Shown here: piece after piece, positions 18,515 to 28,400 of the stretch
Numbering within the stretch: the first letter of the stretch is position 1
Layout of the letters: every line of letters starts with the position of its first letter
NCBI GenBank assembly: GCA_001460835.1
Contig: CYKH01001782.1
Coordinates: 1-57,350 of the forward strand
DNA: 57,350 nt
Origin: Bodo saltans
Lineage: Eukaryota; Euglenozoa; Kinetoplastea; Eubodonida; Bodonidae
Direction of reading: 5' to 3'
Position numbers and translations under genes: made by a program
Notes under the pieces: generated by a model
Database searches by the model: none
Told to the model about the DNA's origin: nothing
The model's input: only the letters and a program-made list of their open reading frames with translations

Positions 18515-19324
18515 ATGCCCGAAGGACGAATTGAACTTATCATCGGCCCCATGTTCGCAGGAAAGACAACGGAACTGATGCGCCGTGTCAAACGCGAGAT
18601 CCACGCTCGTCGCTTGTGCTTTGTGATCAAGTATTGCCAAGACTCACGCTACAGCAAGGACCACGTTGCGTCTCATGATAAGGTCACCCTTCGTGCAAAA
18701 GCGTCGGTGTCGAAGTTATCGGAGGTGGGAGATGAGTGGAAGTACCACGAGGTGATCGCTGTCGATGAGGGGCAGTTCTTTCCTGACCTGCTTGACTTCT
18801 GCCGTATCGCCAGCGATGCTGGAAAGACTGTGATCGTCAGCGCACTTGATGGAGATTTCCTTCGCAAGCCCTTTGGTCACGTGTGCGAGCTCGTGCCCAT
18901 GTGCGAGAGCGTCATGAAGCTGACCGCCGTGTGCATGATGTGCCACACGAAGGAGGCAAGTTTTACTCGCCGCACCGTCGCCAGCGACGCACAAGAGCTC
19001 ATTGGTGGCGCTGACATGTACATTGCCACGTGCCGCGAGTGCTTCCTGAACCCTGTCCCTCCCAGCCCTGCTCGTATGGTCCGTGTCCGCGACGCGATTC
19101 GTGATGTGGAGAGGGCAACCACTTCCACCGACGCGCCGGCACCCCAACGCATCATCGTTGAGGAGTCCGACGAGACTGAGACCAGCGCTGACGTGAGCCC
19201 CAAGATGCTCAACTTGGCCCCACCTCCGTTCCCGGAAGTGCCTGTTGTCGCCACGAAACTTGCGTCGCACGAGATCACCAGCGAGCCCGCTCTCAAGAAG
19301 GCGCGTTGCGAATCACCCCCATAA
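18515..19324 (+). CDS. TK: Thymidine kinase, TK1 type
   Basis: A 269-residue TK1-family enzyme that phosphorylates thymidine (and deoxyuridine) to the monophosphate in the salvage pathway. The P-loop GPMFAGKTTE is at 11-20, the catalytic glutamate is E85 in AVDEGQFF, LDGDF is at 111-115, the zinc-binding cysteines are C140/C143 and C173/C176, and the substrate-binding lasso ends at YIATCRECF. About 90 extra residues follow the core, Pro/Ser/Glu-rich, as C-terminal regulatory tails do in this family. The start ATG 18515 immediately precedes the conserved RIELIIGPM strand. All key residues are present. Confidence 0.95.
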   Translation: MPEGRIELIIGPMFAGKTTELMRRVKREIHARRLCFVIKYCQDSRYSKDHVASHDKVTLRAKASVSKLSEVGDEWKYHEVIAVDEGQFFPDLLDFCRIASDAGKTVIVSALDGDFLRKPFGHVCELVPMCESVMKLTAVCMMCHTKEASFTRRTVASDAQELIGGADMYIATCRECFLNPVPPSPARMVRVRDAIRDVERATTSTDAPAPQRIIVEESDETETSADVSPKMLNLAPPPFPEVPVVATKLASHEITSEPALKKARCESPP

Positions 19325-20019
19325 AAGAGCTTTTCTCACCCACATAGACAATCCAACACTCATCTACACACGAACAACGAAAAGAAGCACACACTTTTCG
19401 GGATGAGTCGCATACTTCAAATGCTTCTCCCTTCTTTTTCTTTTTTCTTTTCTCCATTTCCCTCTCCTCGATTCGTTTTGTCAGAGACATAGAACCACAA
19501 CAACAAAAAAGCGCGATGAAAGAATCAAGAAAATATCCATTTTTTTTTTCTGTTTTCGTTTGTTTTGGTTCCTTTTTTTGCCGAAGAGCTGCTTGTCGTT
19601 CAATTGACTCCCCGCTCAACGGGGATTCCATTTCGTGTCGCCAGGTTGTAGAGCGTGGTGCGTAATCCATACAGAGAGACCTGAAAAAAGCGACACACAC
19701 ACAAAAAAACCAAACATTGTCGGTACCAATCCATTTACCCCTTTTTGGGTAAAATTGTGGGTAGCAATTCATCAAGAAACCTGCTGAACAGTTCAAAAGT
19801 TCTTCAAAATAACTTTTTTTTGCGACTTTCCACATCCATTGTTGTTTTTCCTTTCTCCAGCCGGTTTGGAAAGGATAAGGGTAGAGGAGTAGAGACAATA
19901 GATACAAAACACAGAAGTGAGAGAGACAGAGCCACACACGGGATTGTCGCAGGCCATCCCCTCCCCACCGACAGTCACTAGGAAAAGTTACGCAACACAA
20001 CGCACACACACAGAGTGAA
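19325..20019 (+). other. Long spacer upstream of the kinesin gene
   Basis: No + strand gene is seen. Several T-rich stretches occur; the best acceptor is the tract at about 19840-19858 ending in CTCCAG at 19860, which would give the kinesin mRNA a 5' UTR of about 160 nt. The whole region is accidentally open on the minus strand because its T-runs become A-runs; I do not regard that as a gene. Confidence 0.6.
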
Positions 20020-22890
20020 ATGAGCGTTACAAACAAGGGAGTCCAAGTGTTGATTCGATTTCGTCCGTTGAACGACACCGAAAAGGCCAAAGGTCCTGAT
20101 AACTGTGTAGAGTTGTCCTCCACCACAGAAATTGCCCATGTGGGCGAGTCGTTTGCTCCTCCGACATCGAAGGCGCAGGGTGCACTTGACATTGCACTAG
20201 ATCAGCAGAAGCAATTTACCTTTGATCATGTCTTCAACCCCGATGCAGGGCAGACTGACGTGTATGAGGTGGTGGGGAGGCCTGTTGTGACCAACGTGCT
20301 GAAGGGATACAACGGAACTATCTTAGCCTATGGCCAAACAGGTTCAGGTAAGACGCACAGCATGTTAGGGCCAGAGGGCGGTACCATGGACGTGCTGTCG
20401 CAATCTGCTGGGCCCAACTTTGCGAAGCGCGGCATCATTCCACGCCTCATCGAGGACCTGTTCGGACGCCTTCAAGCGATGCCTGAGCAGGAAGTGTCTT
20501 GGAAGATTAGCGTCTCAGTGTTTGAGCTGTACAAGGAGCAGCTTCAGGATCTCCTCGCACAAGAAGGCGCACCTGTGCAAGAGTACAAGATTCGCGAGGA
20601 CCTTGTAGGCGGCCGGGGCGTCTATGTGGAGAATTTATACGCGAAGCCGTGTCTGAGTGCGCCTGAGCTGCTCGAGGCGGTGAAGCTCGGCGTGTCCCGT
20701 CGAAAGGTCGCCTCGACGAAGTCTAATGACAACAGCAGCCGCAGCCACTCACTGACGATGATCATGGTGGAGCAGACCAACCACGTGCAGGGGGGCACCG
20801 TGACGCGAAGCCGACTCAACTTGATCGACTTGGCAGGCTCTGAAAAGGTTCGCAAGACACAGGCCGACGGGGAGCGTCTCAAAGAAGCCCAACAAATCAA
20901 CTTGTCCCTCACCTTCCTGGGCAACGTGATCAACAGGCTAACCGACGGGAAGGGTGGTTTCATTCCCTATCGTGATTCCAAGCTGACCCGCATCCTTCAG
21001 GATTCATTGGGAGGTAATTCTTTGACCACGTTATTCTGCCACTGCTCTATCGCTAGCTACAATCGAGAAGAGACTGTTGGGACTCTGCGTTTTGCCGCCA
21101 GGGCAAAGAGAATTAAGAACGCGCCCAAAGTAAACAGAGAACTATCCCAGAAAGAACTTCAAGTTCAGCTCGCTCAGGCGTTGGATCGTATCAAGTTCTT
21201 AGAAGAGAGGGCGGCATTGCAACACGGGATGTCGCCTATCCGCCAAAGCCGAGTGAATCGCAGTTCTTCGGATCGTCATGAGGACCCACACAACGAAGAG
21301 GGTGCGGGCAGCCCCAACCAACAGGCGAGCGAAGAACGTGACGAGCTGCGACAGACGATTGAATCTCTGTTGCAGCAACTCGAAGAGGTGAAACGTGATT
21401 TGAACAGCCGCGAAGAGGATCTCTCAGAGAGAACTCAACAAGTCGAGTTTTACAAGAAGAAGGCTGCCACTGCTGAGGAGGAGCTAAGTGACATTGTCAG
21501 TCGTGCGAAGAGAGACGAGGCCCTTGTGCAGCGCAAGCTGCTTGATGCCCAAAGTGAAATCCTTCAGCTACAGCAGCAGCTAGAGCTTCAGAAGGCATCA
21601 CTTGTGGGGAGCTCCACGACCAAGCGCATCGACGAGAAGTTGCTCACGAACTTCGAGCAGGATGTCGGGCAGACACAGCATCGAACGCCCATTAATCGCC
21701 CTATGAATTTGCGTCGCCCTGGAGCTAACCCTCAGCGTAGCAACAGCACGGGAGGTCCAGTGGAACTGAGCATCAGCGGTAAGGGGCAACTGACGTCGGC
21801 AGAGACGATGGAGGGCATTCCAAACGGACGCAGCGGCAGCATTTCAACTGCGAACACCGGCGCTGTTGAGCTGAGCGCCCCTTCTGTTCTCAAAACCGAC
21901 GATGTATCCTCTCGGCAGCAGCAGTCAGGCGACACGACAACGAAGCGGCAACGCGGCCCGGCTTCTGCTACTGGTGCTCCCTCGTCCGGGTCTGCACTCA
22001 ACGGCGGCGATGCAGTGCCCACAACACTAGACACACTTCAAGTCCTTGACACGATTGACGGCCGTCCCCATCGCGGTCCCACCCCACCGACAACACCAAT
22101 TTCTGGCGACCTTGCGCCCCGAGCAGGTCAACGAGCCCCTGAGGTGCCTAAACCGGAAATGATCGATTGCGGCGTGATGGCCGTCGTGGGCAAGACTGAC
22201 TTGGAACTTCAAAAAGAGATTGACGACATGCAATCGCACATGAAGCAACTTATGAACAAATCAAGCACTATCACGAAACAGTTCACAGAATCGAAGGATC
22301 AGCTCTCCAAGTTGAATGATATGCTGGAGGCCACGCGTAACGAGCGTGACGATGTCAGTCAAGAGCTTGATGCCCTTCGCAAGCTTCTAGAAAGCAAAGA
22401 GAAGGACAATGAGCTGATGCGTCGCATTATGGAAGACTTGAACATCAATCTGTCTGACTTCCAACATCTCCTCACGGATGAAAAGCAGCGCGCTAAGCAC
22501 CTTCTTGACGAAGCAGACGGACTTCGAGGCCACAACGCTGCGCTCAAGCAGACCGCAGATCAGCAAGAGTTTGTGGAAATGGCAATGATGGAATTGCTCA
22601 TCAAAGCAGAAGACATGGACGCCATCGAGCAGGACCTCATGCGCATGCCCAGCCTCCCAACCGAAGAGCTCTTTTTGAAGAAGCGAGATTTCTGCCTGTC
22701 AACTCTGCGTCAGCTTTCAAACTTCTTGGACAACATTTCTGGCCAACTTTCACGCCAAAAGTTCAACACGGGTAACCTCGAGAGTCGACGGTTACAGCTA
22801 CTTGGTGAGGCTGCAAATTTGACATCGCGCTGCGACGATGCGAATGGCCTGCTTACGTTCTCCGAGAAATCCCCAAGTCCAACGCATTAG
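20020..22890 (+). CDS. N-terminal motor kinesin
   Basis: A 956-residue kinesin. The motor (about 6-365) starts VQVLIRFRPLN and has P-loop GQTGSGKT at 105-112, switch I NDNSSRSH near 235-242 and switch II LIDLAGSEK near 267-275. It is followed by coiled coil (about 385-530), a Ser/Thr/Gly-rich disordered linker (about 540-710) and a second coiled coil (about 725-870). All ATPase motifs are intact, so a microtubule plus-end motor is expected from N-terminal placement of the domain. The motor resembles kinesin-1-like or kinetoplastid-specific groups; the cargo cannot be told. Confidence 0.95.
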   Translation: MSVTNKGVQVLIRFRPLNDTEKAKGPDNCVELSSTTEIAHVGESFAPPTSKAQGALDIALDQQKQFTFDHVFNPDAGQTDVYEVVGRPVVTNVLKGYNGTILAYGQTGSGKTHSMLGPEGGTMDVLSQSAGPNFAKRGIIPRLIEDLFGRLQAMPEQEVSWKISVSVFELYKEQLQDLLAQEGAPVQEYKIREDLVGGRGVYVENLYAKPCLSAPELLEAVKLGVSRRKVASTKSNDNSSRSHSLTMIMVEQTNHVQGGTVTRSRLNLIDLAGSEKVRKTQADGERLKEAQQINLSLTFLGNVINRLTDGKGGFIPYRDSKLTRILQDSLGGNSLTTLFCHCSIASYNREETVGTLRFAARAKRIKNAPKVNRELSQKELQVQLAQALDRIKFLEERAALQHGMSPIRQSRVNRSSSDRHEDPHNEEGAGSPNQQASEERDELRQTIESLLQQLEEVKRDLNSREEDLSERTQQVEFYKKKAATAEEELSDIVSRAKRDEALVQRKLLDAQSEILQLQQQLELQKASLVGSSTTKRIDEKLLTNFEQDVGQTQHRTPINRPMNLRRPGANPQRSNSTGGPVELSISGKGQLTSAETMEGIPNGRSGSISTANTGAVELSAPSVLKTDDVSSRQQQSGDTTTKRQRGPASATGAPSSGSALNGGDAVPTTLDTLQVLDTIDGRPHRGPTPPTTPISGDLAPRAGQRAPEVPKPEMIDCGVMAVVGKTDLELQKEIDDMQSHMKQLMNKSSTITKQFTESKDQLSKLNDMLEATRNERDDVSQELDALRKLLESKEKDNELMRRIMEDLNINLSDFQHLLTDEKQRAKHLLDEADGLRGHNAALKQTADQQEFVEMAMMELLIKAEDMDAIEQDLMRMPSLPTEELFLKKRDFCLSTLRQLSNFLDNISGQLSRQKFNTGNLESRRLQLLGEAANLTSRCDDANGLLTFSEKSPSPTH

Positions 22891-23217
22891 AGTGAAGACA
22901 CAGAATATTGGTAGAGTGTTGTGCTTTGCAGCCTGCCGTGAGGCGGGTAGCCTTGCACACAATCACCACAACCAGATTCGTGTGCCACAGCTCTTTTTAC
23001 TACTAGCTACCACTTGAATGCTACTACACACATTTTTGCTACAATAGTTATACTTCAACCTACGCTTCCCTTTGTGCCAACGCACACCCCCCACCAACAC
23101 CAACACAATGTGGGTGGGTTGCTTCAACACGTGCAAAAGCTTTTTCAGAGGAAAGGTAGCCGCTACTCCCCTTTTTATTGCATCACGATGTGAGAGGTAG
23201 CCACATTAATGATCAAT
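22891..23217 (+). other. Spacer between the kinesin and J-domain genes
   Basis: No gene is seen. Short stretches resemble the region downstream of the J-domain gene: agattcgtgtgcca here against agattcatgtgcca near 25135, and catcacgatgtgagag here against catcatgatgtgagag near 25310. This suggests a degenerate dispersed UTR repeat flanking the J-domain gene. Confidence 0.4.
22932..22947 (+). other. Possible GNRA-capped hairpin in the kinesin 3' UTR
   Basis: Positions 22932-22937 (cctgcc) can pair with 22942-22947 (ggcggg), closing a GTGA loop, which is a GNRA tetraloop in RNA. The stem is six pairs with one G-U. It lies about 40 nt after the kinesin stop. Regulatory use in the 3' UTR is inference. 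Confidence 0.35.
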
Positions 23218-23522
23218 GATTGCCGTTGGGTTCGTCGTTCAATAATGATTTCCTTTGCTTTTTTTGGAATATGGCAACAGCACAACTTTTTCACACAAGA
23301 CACACACACACATGTCTGCTGCTCCGTCACCTCAGGTGCCTACTGAGCCTGTGCCAGCATCGACTTTTTTTTTTTGATTGCCGTTGGGTTCGTCGTTCAA
23401 TAATGATTTCCTTTTCTCTTTTTTGAATAACAACAGCACAACTTTTCACACAAGACACACACACACACATGTCTGCTGCTCCGTCACCTCAGGAGCCTAC
23501 TGAGCCTCTGCCAGCATCGACT
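23218..23522 (+). repeat. Direct duplication split by ten T, covering the 5' end of the J-domain gene
   Basis: Copy 1 (23218-23365) and copy 2 (23376-23522) share the whole acceptor region, start codon and first codons of the J-domain gene. They are separated by ten T (23366-23375). Copies differ by several substitutions and small indels. Copy 1 therefore carries its own tract, CAACAG acceptor (23280) and ATG (23312), but its frame ends after 21 codons at a TGA formed where the T-run meets copy 2. Confidence 0.96.
23407..23436 (+). promoter_or_regulatory. Probable trans-splice acceptor (copy 2) of the J-domain gene
   Basis: A TTTCCTTTTCTC-type tract is followed by CAACAG ending at 23436, 32 nt before ATG 23469. 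The equivalent acceptor in copy 1 ends at 23280; using it would put a 21-codon upstream ORF in the mRNA. Confidence 0.6.
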
Positions 23523-24974
23523 GGAGCCGCAGCACCAGTTGCCAAGAAAGATGGGGATGAGGAAGGACCCGACGTGTTCAGTACAGTGTTTAGTAATCAC
23601 GCACCTCAACATGTTCTTGATGGTGCCGTAGGAGGCGTGGGTGACGTGGTGAAGGGGTTGGCTCTTGGCGTGGGATGCTTAGGGGCCAGCACGTACGCTG
23701 GGATCAAGGGAGGAACGGCGTCGAGCGTTGCGTCCGGAATTGCAGCTGGGGCAGCAGGGTTTCTAGGAATGACGTTGTACGGCACGTACCGCGGAGTGAA
23801 GAGGGTAGTTCAGGGCGTTGCCAACACAGGTGACGCAATCAATGCGGCTGCTGATGGGGATAAACTTTGGGACGAGGAAACACAGGCGTTTGTCCGTATT
23901 GATGTGAGCACGCAAGTTGCTTGCCTACCCACAACCGATGACGACATTTTCGACCAAGCGAAGATGGAAATGCTGCGAAACAAGAAGTCAGGCGATGCTG
24001 ACGCGTCGGCCCATGCCGCCGAGGGTACAACTGGAAGTCAACCGCAGCAGCGCAGCAGCTCGCATTATGATGTGTTAGGGGTCAGTACGACTGCAACTCG
24101 CGATGAGATTCGCAAAGCGTACACCAAGAAAGCATTGCTGCTGCACCCTGACAAGAATCCCCTCCCTCAGGCGGCGGTTGAATTCCAGGCGGTTGCAGAG
24201 GCGTACCGTATCCTGTCCAACGAAGTCCTGCGCCTTCGGTACGACTCTGGCGACGACAGCAGCAGCAGCAACCAGGCTGATGGATCACATCAGCACTCTG
24301 GGGACGAGGACGTGAACCCCCTTGAGGAGCTGTGTGCTGGCCGCGCTTTCCACCCGTGGATCGGCCGGCTGCGCTACCTCTTGTACATGCACCCGAATAT
24401 GAAGTTCTCCACCGCGTTGCTCAAAGAATACCAGAAAAGGCGGCGGGTGCGCGTGGCACACCACTTGATCCGATTGTTGTCTGCGCCCATCCCAGCGGCG
24501 TGCGTGACGGAGGCGAGGCCGATGATTGAGGACATGATGGCAACGTCAAGGATAGGCGCACAGCTAGTGCTGGTGATGGCCACGGAGTACATGATTGCGG
24601 TGCGCCATGATGGCCAATCCGCCCCTCTCCGTGAGGTGGATCGTATGTTCACAGACGCGTGCTCGTCCATCTCCAACGTGGCCTCGATTGCATCCACGGC
24701 AAGCAGGACTGCCTACAAGGCGTACCGAAAGACCGTCGAGGAGGGTGATATGTTCCAGCTCGTTCTAGCGGCATGCACTGGGGAAGTGCAGGAGACTGCA
24801 GCGATGGCGGCGAAGTACGCCCTTATTGATTGCTCAGCATCAGAGGACGAGCGTAAACGCCGTGCAGTGAACCTCAAAGCGCTGGCTGAGTCGATGCTGG
24901 AGGCAGCCAACGCACGGCTCCCTGCTGAGGCGCCACCTGTTCCTCGTGTTGCAGACTTCAACGCCTCAGCGTAA
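23469..24974 (+). CDS. J-domain (HSP40) protein with DNAJ-X-like region
   Basis: A 501-residue protein. Residues about 50-120 are Gly/Ala-rich and hydrophobic (VVKGLALGVGCLGASTYAGI), possibly membrane-associating. A complete J domain spans about 198-262 (HYDVLGVSTTATRDEIRKAY) with the essential HPD motif in LHPDKN. The rest (about 280-470) is helical and resembles the X domain found after the J domain in Caj1/Djp1-type HSP40s (CAGRAFHPWIGRLRYL). Such proteins stimulate HSP70 ATPase and, in yeast Djp1, assist organelle protein import. The start is the ATG after the second acceptor; the duplicated upstream ATG is out of use because its frame stops early. Confidence 0.9.
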   Translation: MSAAPSPQEPTEPLPASTGAAAPVAKKDGDEEGPDVFSTVFSNHAPQHVLDGAVGGVGDVVKGLALGVGCLGASTYAGIKGGTASSVASGIAAGAAGFLGMTLYGTYRGVKRVVQGVANTGDAINAAADGDKLWDEETQAFVRIDVSTQVACLPTTDDDIFDQAKMEMLRNKKSGDADASAHAAEGTTGSQPQQRSSSHYDVLGVSTTATRDEIRKAYTKKALLLHPDKNPLPQAAVEFQAVAEAYRILSNEVLRLRYDSGDDSSSSNQADGSHQHSGDEDVNPLEELCAGRAFHPWIGRLRYLLYMHPNMKFSTALLKEYQKRRRVRVAHHLIRLLSAPIPAACVTEARPMIEDMMATSRIGAQLVLVMATEYMIAVRHDGQSAPLREVDRMFTDACSSISNVASIASTASRTAYKAYRKTVEEGDMFQLVLAACTGEVQETAAMAAKYALIDCSASEDERKRRAVNLKALAESMLEAANARLPAEAPPVPRVADFNASA

Positions 24975-25413
24975 GTAGACAATCGCTTGTCAACTCAAGA
25001 AATACTGGACCGTTGTCTGTAGTTCTCCACGCCTCATCGCTTTACAGATAACCTTTTCTATGTTTGCGTTGTTTGGTTGCTTCCCTTTGACGCTCCATTG
25101 GTGGCTGGCTGCCGTTACACAGGACCACACGTACAGATTCATGTGCCATATTTCTATCACAACCACAGACACACACACACCACACAATATTTTTGTTCTG
25201 CAATGAGTATGCTTCTTCGTTGCGCGCTACCCTTGGGGTATGGTCCCTCACACAAGTGAACAAAAAACAATCTGGGCAACGGGAAGGAAACGCTACTTCC
25301 CTTGTGTTACATCATGATGTGAGAGATTGCAATACTCAAGTGTCTTGAGTTCGTTGTTCTGTTTCTTTTCATTTCTTTTTTCAAAAAAAATGATAGGAGT
25401 CAACAACATCACG
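24975..25413 (+). other. Spacer between the J-domain and RHS-like genes
   Basis: No gene is seen. It contains a CA-rich run near 25167-25185, the degenerate repeats shared with the region upstream of the J-domain gene, and the polypyrimidine tract that leads into the RHS-like gene. Confidence 0.5.
25350..25396 (+). promoter_or_regulatory. Trans-splice acceptor that decides the RHS-like start
   Basis: The tract at 25350-25382 has no AG after it until 25395-25396, which lies downstream of the first ATG (25390). A spliced mRNA should therefore lack ATG 25390 and begin translation at ATG 25414. Confidence 0.6.
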
Positions 25414-28400
25414 ATGCCAGAGGAGAGCCACAGGAAAAAAAGGCCGCGCGATGATGAATGGACCGAGGCGAGCCAGACTCTCTTGGTCAAGTTTCTCGCG
25501 GAGCTAACAGATGCTGCGGTTCGCTACGGAGAACTTGGGGAGGCTGTGCACATGGACGAACGTGCTCGCTGGGTGCAAGGTTGGGTGGACGATTTGAAGG
25601 AAGAAAACTTCCTTGATGAATGTTTGGTTGACCCACTGCTCACCAAAATATTGGTCAGGATTAACCGCCTTAAACTCGTGGGGTCGTTGCAGACAATTTA
25701 CACGCTTGCCAAAGCCGCAAATGCGCAGAAGTCCGATTTTGAGTACGTGCTTAGCCGAGGCGACAAATCACGTACGTGGACAACCATCGTGAAGAAGCTG
25801 CTCGTCGCATGCATGAAGTGGAAGAAGCTGAGTAGTAGAAAGGCTTTGGACATTGCTATGCTGCGTGAAATGACCGATGAAGAAGGTGCCACGAAAAGAT
25901 TCATGACGTTACTTTACCTGGACACCAGTGGCATGCCTGGTCCAAATGATCCAAATGATCATTCAGCGGAGCACTTCCAGGTTGAACACAGAACTTATGG
26001 TGGTCGGTCGTTTTTCAATCTCAAATTTGCGGCGACTGTTACAACAGCAGCGGCGTTGATCAATCGACTCCCGAGAGGAGCCGATGATTATTCTGGAAAA
26101 ACACATCGCGTAACCTCAGAAAACGACTCCGCTGAGGCTGAGGAACCACAAGGAGACGACTCCAGTGTCCCTGTTCAAGAACCATCTCGCGTAATCCCAT
26201 CAGTATACGCACCTCACATAATTACGAGTAAGCTCAGCGAGCACCTCTGCTCTGACTCTCGTTCGGTTCACATCGTAATTTCTGTGAGCGGTGAGACGGG
26301 AAGTGGGAAGACAACGTCGGTCCTGCCTGCCCTCAACCATCACGGCTTCGTTATATTTTACGCAGTCGCAACGGACTTGGATATAAGCAGTATCGAGGCA
26401 GCACTACTGAAGACAGGAGGGGATAAATCGCAGCACGTTGCCATGGCTGCCAATTACCTTATTGCCATGTTGACAGACCGGAACTGGAAGCCCACACAGC
26501 CAACTGATAACAAGGTGGCGCTGGTGATTGACGAGTTGGGAAGGTATCCCCTCTTCACTCGCGCCATTGCCAAGATCACAGAAGCCGCGGAGGATAGTAC
26601 GAACCACCCCGCCAAGAGGAAAACAGAGTCCGAATTGACCAAGGATCTTTCCACGAGCATAGAGTTGTTTCAAAGGCACTTCATGAGTGGGGATGTGCGC
26701 CTCATCTTGGTCGGGACCGGCACTGACCACGCGTTTTCAGTTGTTGGCCTTCCACTGCCTTCCACTCACGTTCATGTGAGCGCGAATGACTTTGGTGACT
26801 TGATGGTGGCGTACGAGAACTCCAGCAAGCAATGGCAAATCATCAAGAATACTCTCGATCCACTTGAGTTAGAACGTGGCGTGTTTTCAAAGATCCTTCG
26901 CCTTTCGCGGAACCCGCGAATGGCTGCCATCCTTGTTGGTGCGCTGGACCCAATCCGCGCTGACGACTTGCTCAGTAAGGTACAGAGTCGTGGCGCGAAG
27001 CAGTCACTACTGCGGGACCACTACAGCTACGTGTTGTGCGGTGCATTGCGTGACATCAGAAAGTTCAATGCAATGCGGTACCTGCATCCGCTGGAAGCCA
27101 CCGCACACTTCAGTTGCGCGTTTGCGATAGCGTGCAGCAACGAGAAACAAGGCGGCGACCAGCCTCTCCTCCAGACGTACATTAGCACGTACGGGCTCCT
27201 GCGCGACTGCACACCTTTGGTGACGGAAAAAAATGACATCGCACCACATCCTGCAGTCGCCGTCGCCGAATTGACAGAGGAGACAGAGACAGTTCCCGAA
27301 GTGATGACGCACCGTTTTGAGATGAGTCCCGCCACGGTAGAGATGGGCATTTCACACTTCGGCATGTCGATGCCTAACGATGGGTGGGTTGGGTTCGAGT
27401 CAATGATGTGCTCCCTGCTGTATCTTCACGCCTTGGGTGCCTCATCCGCTGCATCGCTAGGCATCAGACTGAGCGACGTTGTCTGCATGGACGAACAGCT
27501 TTCCCAAATTAAAGCCGACCCCATAGCACAGGTCAAGGCTTGGATCCGGCTGCACGCGAAACGCTCAAGGCGTGGGCGTGTGGTGCAGGCGTCCTTGGAA
27601 AAGCAAGTAAGATCGTGCGGTGAGGCAGCAGCCGCGTTGAAGGCGCTGGCGGAGGAACAGGTGAACATCAATGAAGCGCGCCGTCCGTGCATTGTCATTG
27701 CCCGGAATTGTGACTTTGCACCGTTCGCCAACGTTATGGTCGGTGTTGTCGCTTTCGACGATGGTGTCTACAACACGACGCACTTGCTGCTGCTGCAATT
27801 AAAGAACTACGACGATTCCGACGCTCTGTTTAGTGTCCATGACGAGTGGAGAGAGATGTACAAGATGGGCAGCACCCATAAGTATGCGGTGGTTGCTGAT
27901 TGTGCTGCGAATCTTGAGAAGTATCGATGGGACGACGCAATGTCTCGCATTCATGTCGCAGAGCATCGCGCTAGTGAATGCAAGAAGTTGAATTTTGGGA
28001 ATCCTGCTGGCCGAGAAGATGTGTTTGTGGCAATTTCTCAAGACCCCACTACGTCCCAACGAGAATTGTGCCCATACCACGAAGCGCTTCAGCAATTCAC
28101 ACACGCCGGAGTTGTTTCTGTTCCTGCGCTCGCTGCCAAATTATTGAATGGCCAATTGAAGAAAACCACCGAACTGGACGAAGAAAAGATCGCCTTGGCC
28201 TTCGGGATGGAGAAGCATCAAGCGAACGATGACTTTGTTCTTGCTGTTCACGAGATCGTGAAAAGTGACAAAGAAATCGATCAGCAATTCCACGAAATCA
28301 TGGAAAAATATCGTTCTTGCGAACGCTCTACTGCTCGTCGTGAAGCCCCTTCAAGGTTCCCCCAATTACAAAAGAGTAAGCTGGAGGTAGATCGATATCT

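Noticed and set aside
19293-20192. Long minus-strand open frame across the thymidine kinase/kinesin spacer
   Set aside because: It overlaps both coding ends, has no family motif, and its Lys/Phe-rich stretches come from T-runs of + strand acceptor tracts.
23312-23377. Separate small gene at the first copy of the J-domain start
   Set aside because: It is a truncated duplicate of the true gene start that ends at the T-run; at most an upstream ORF.
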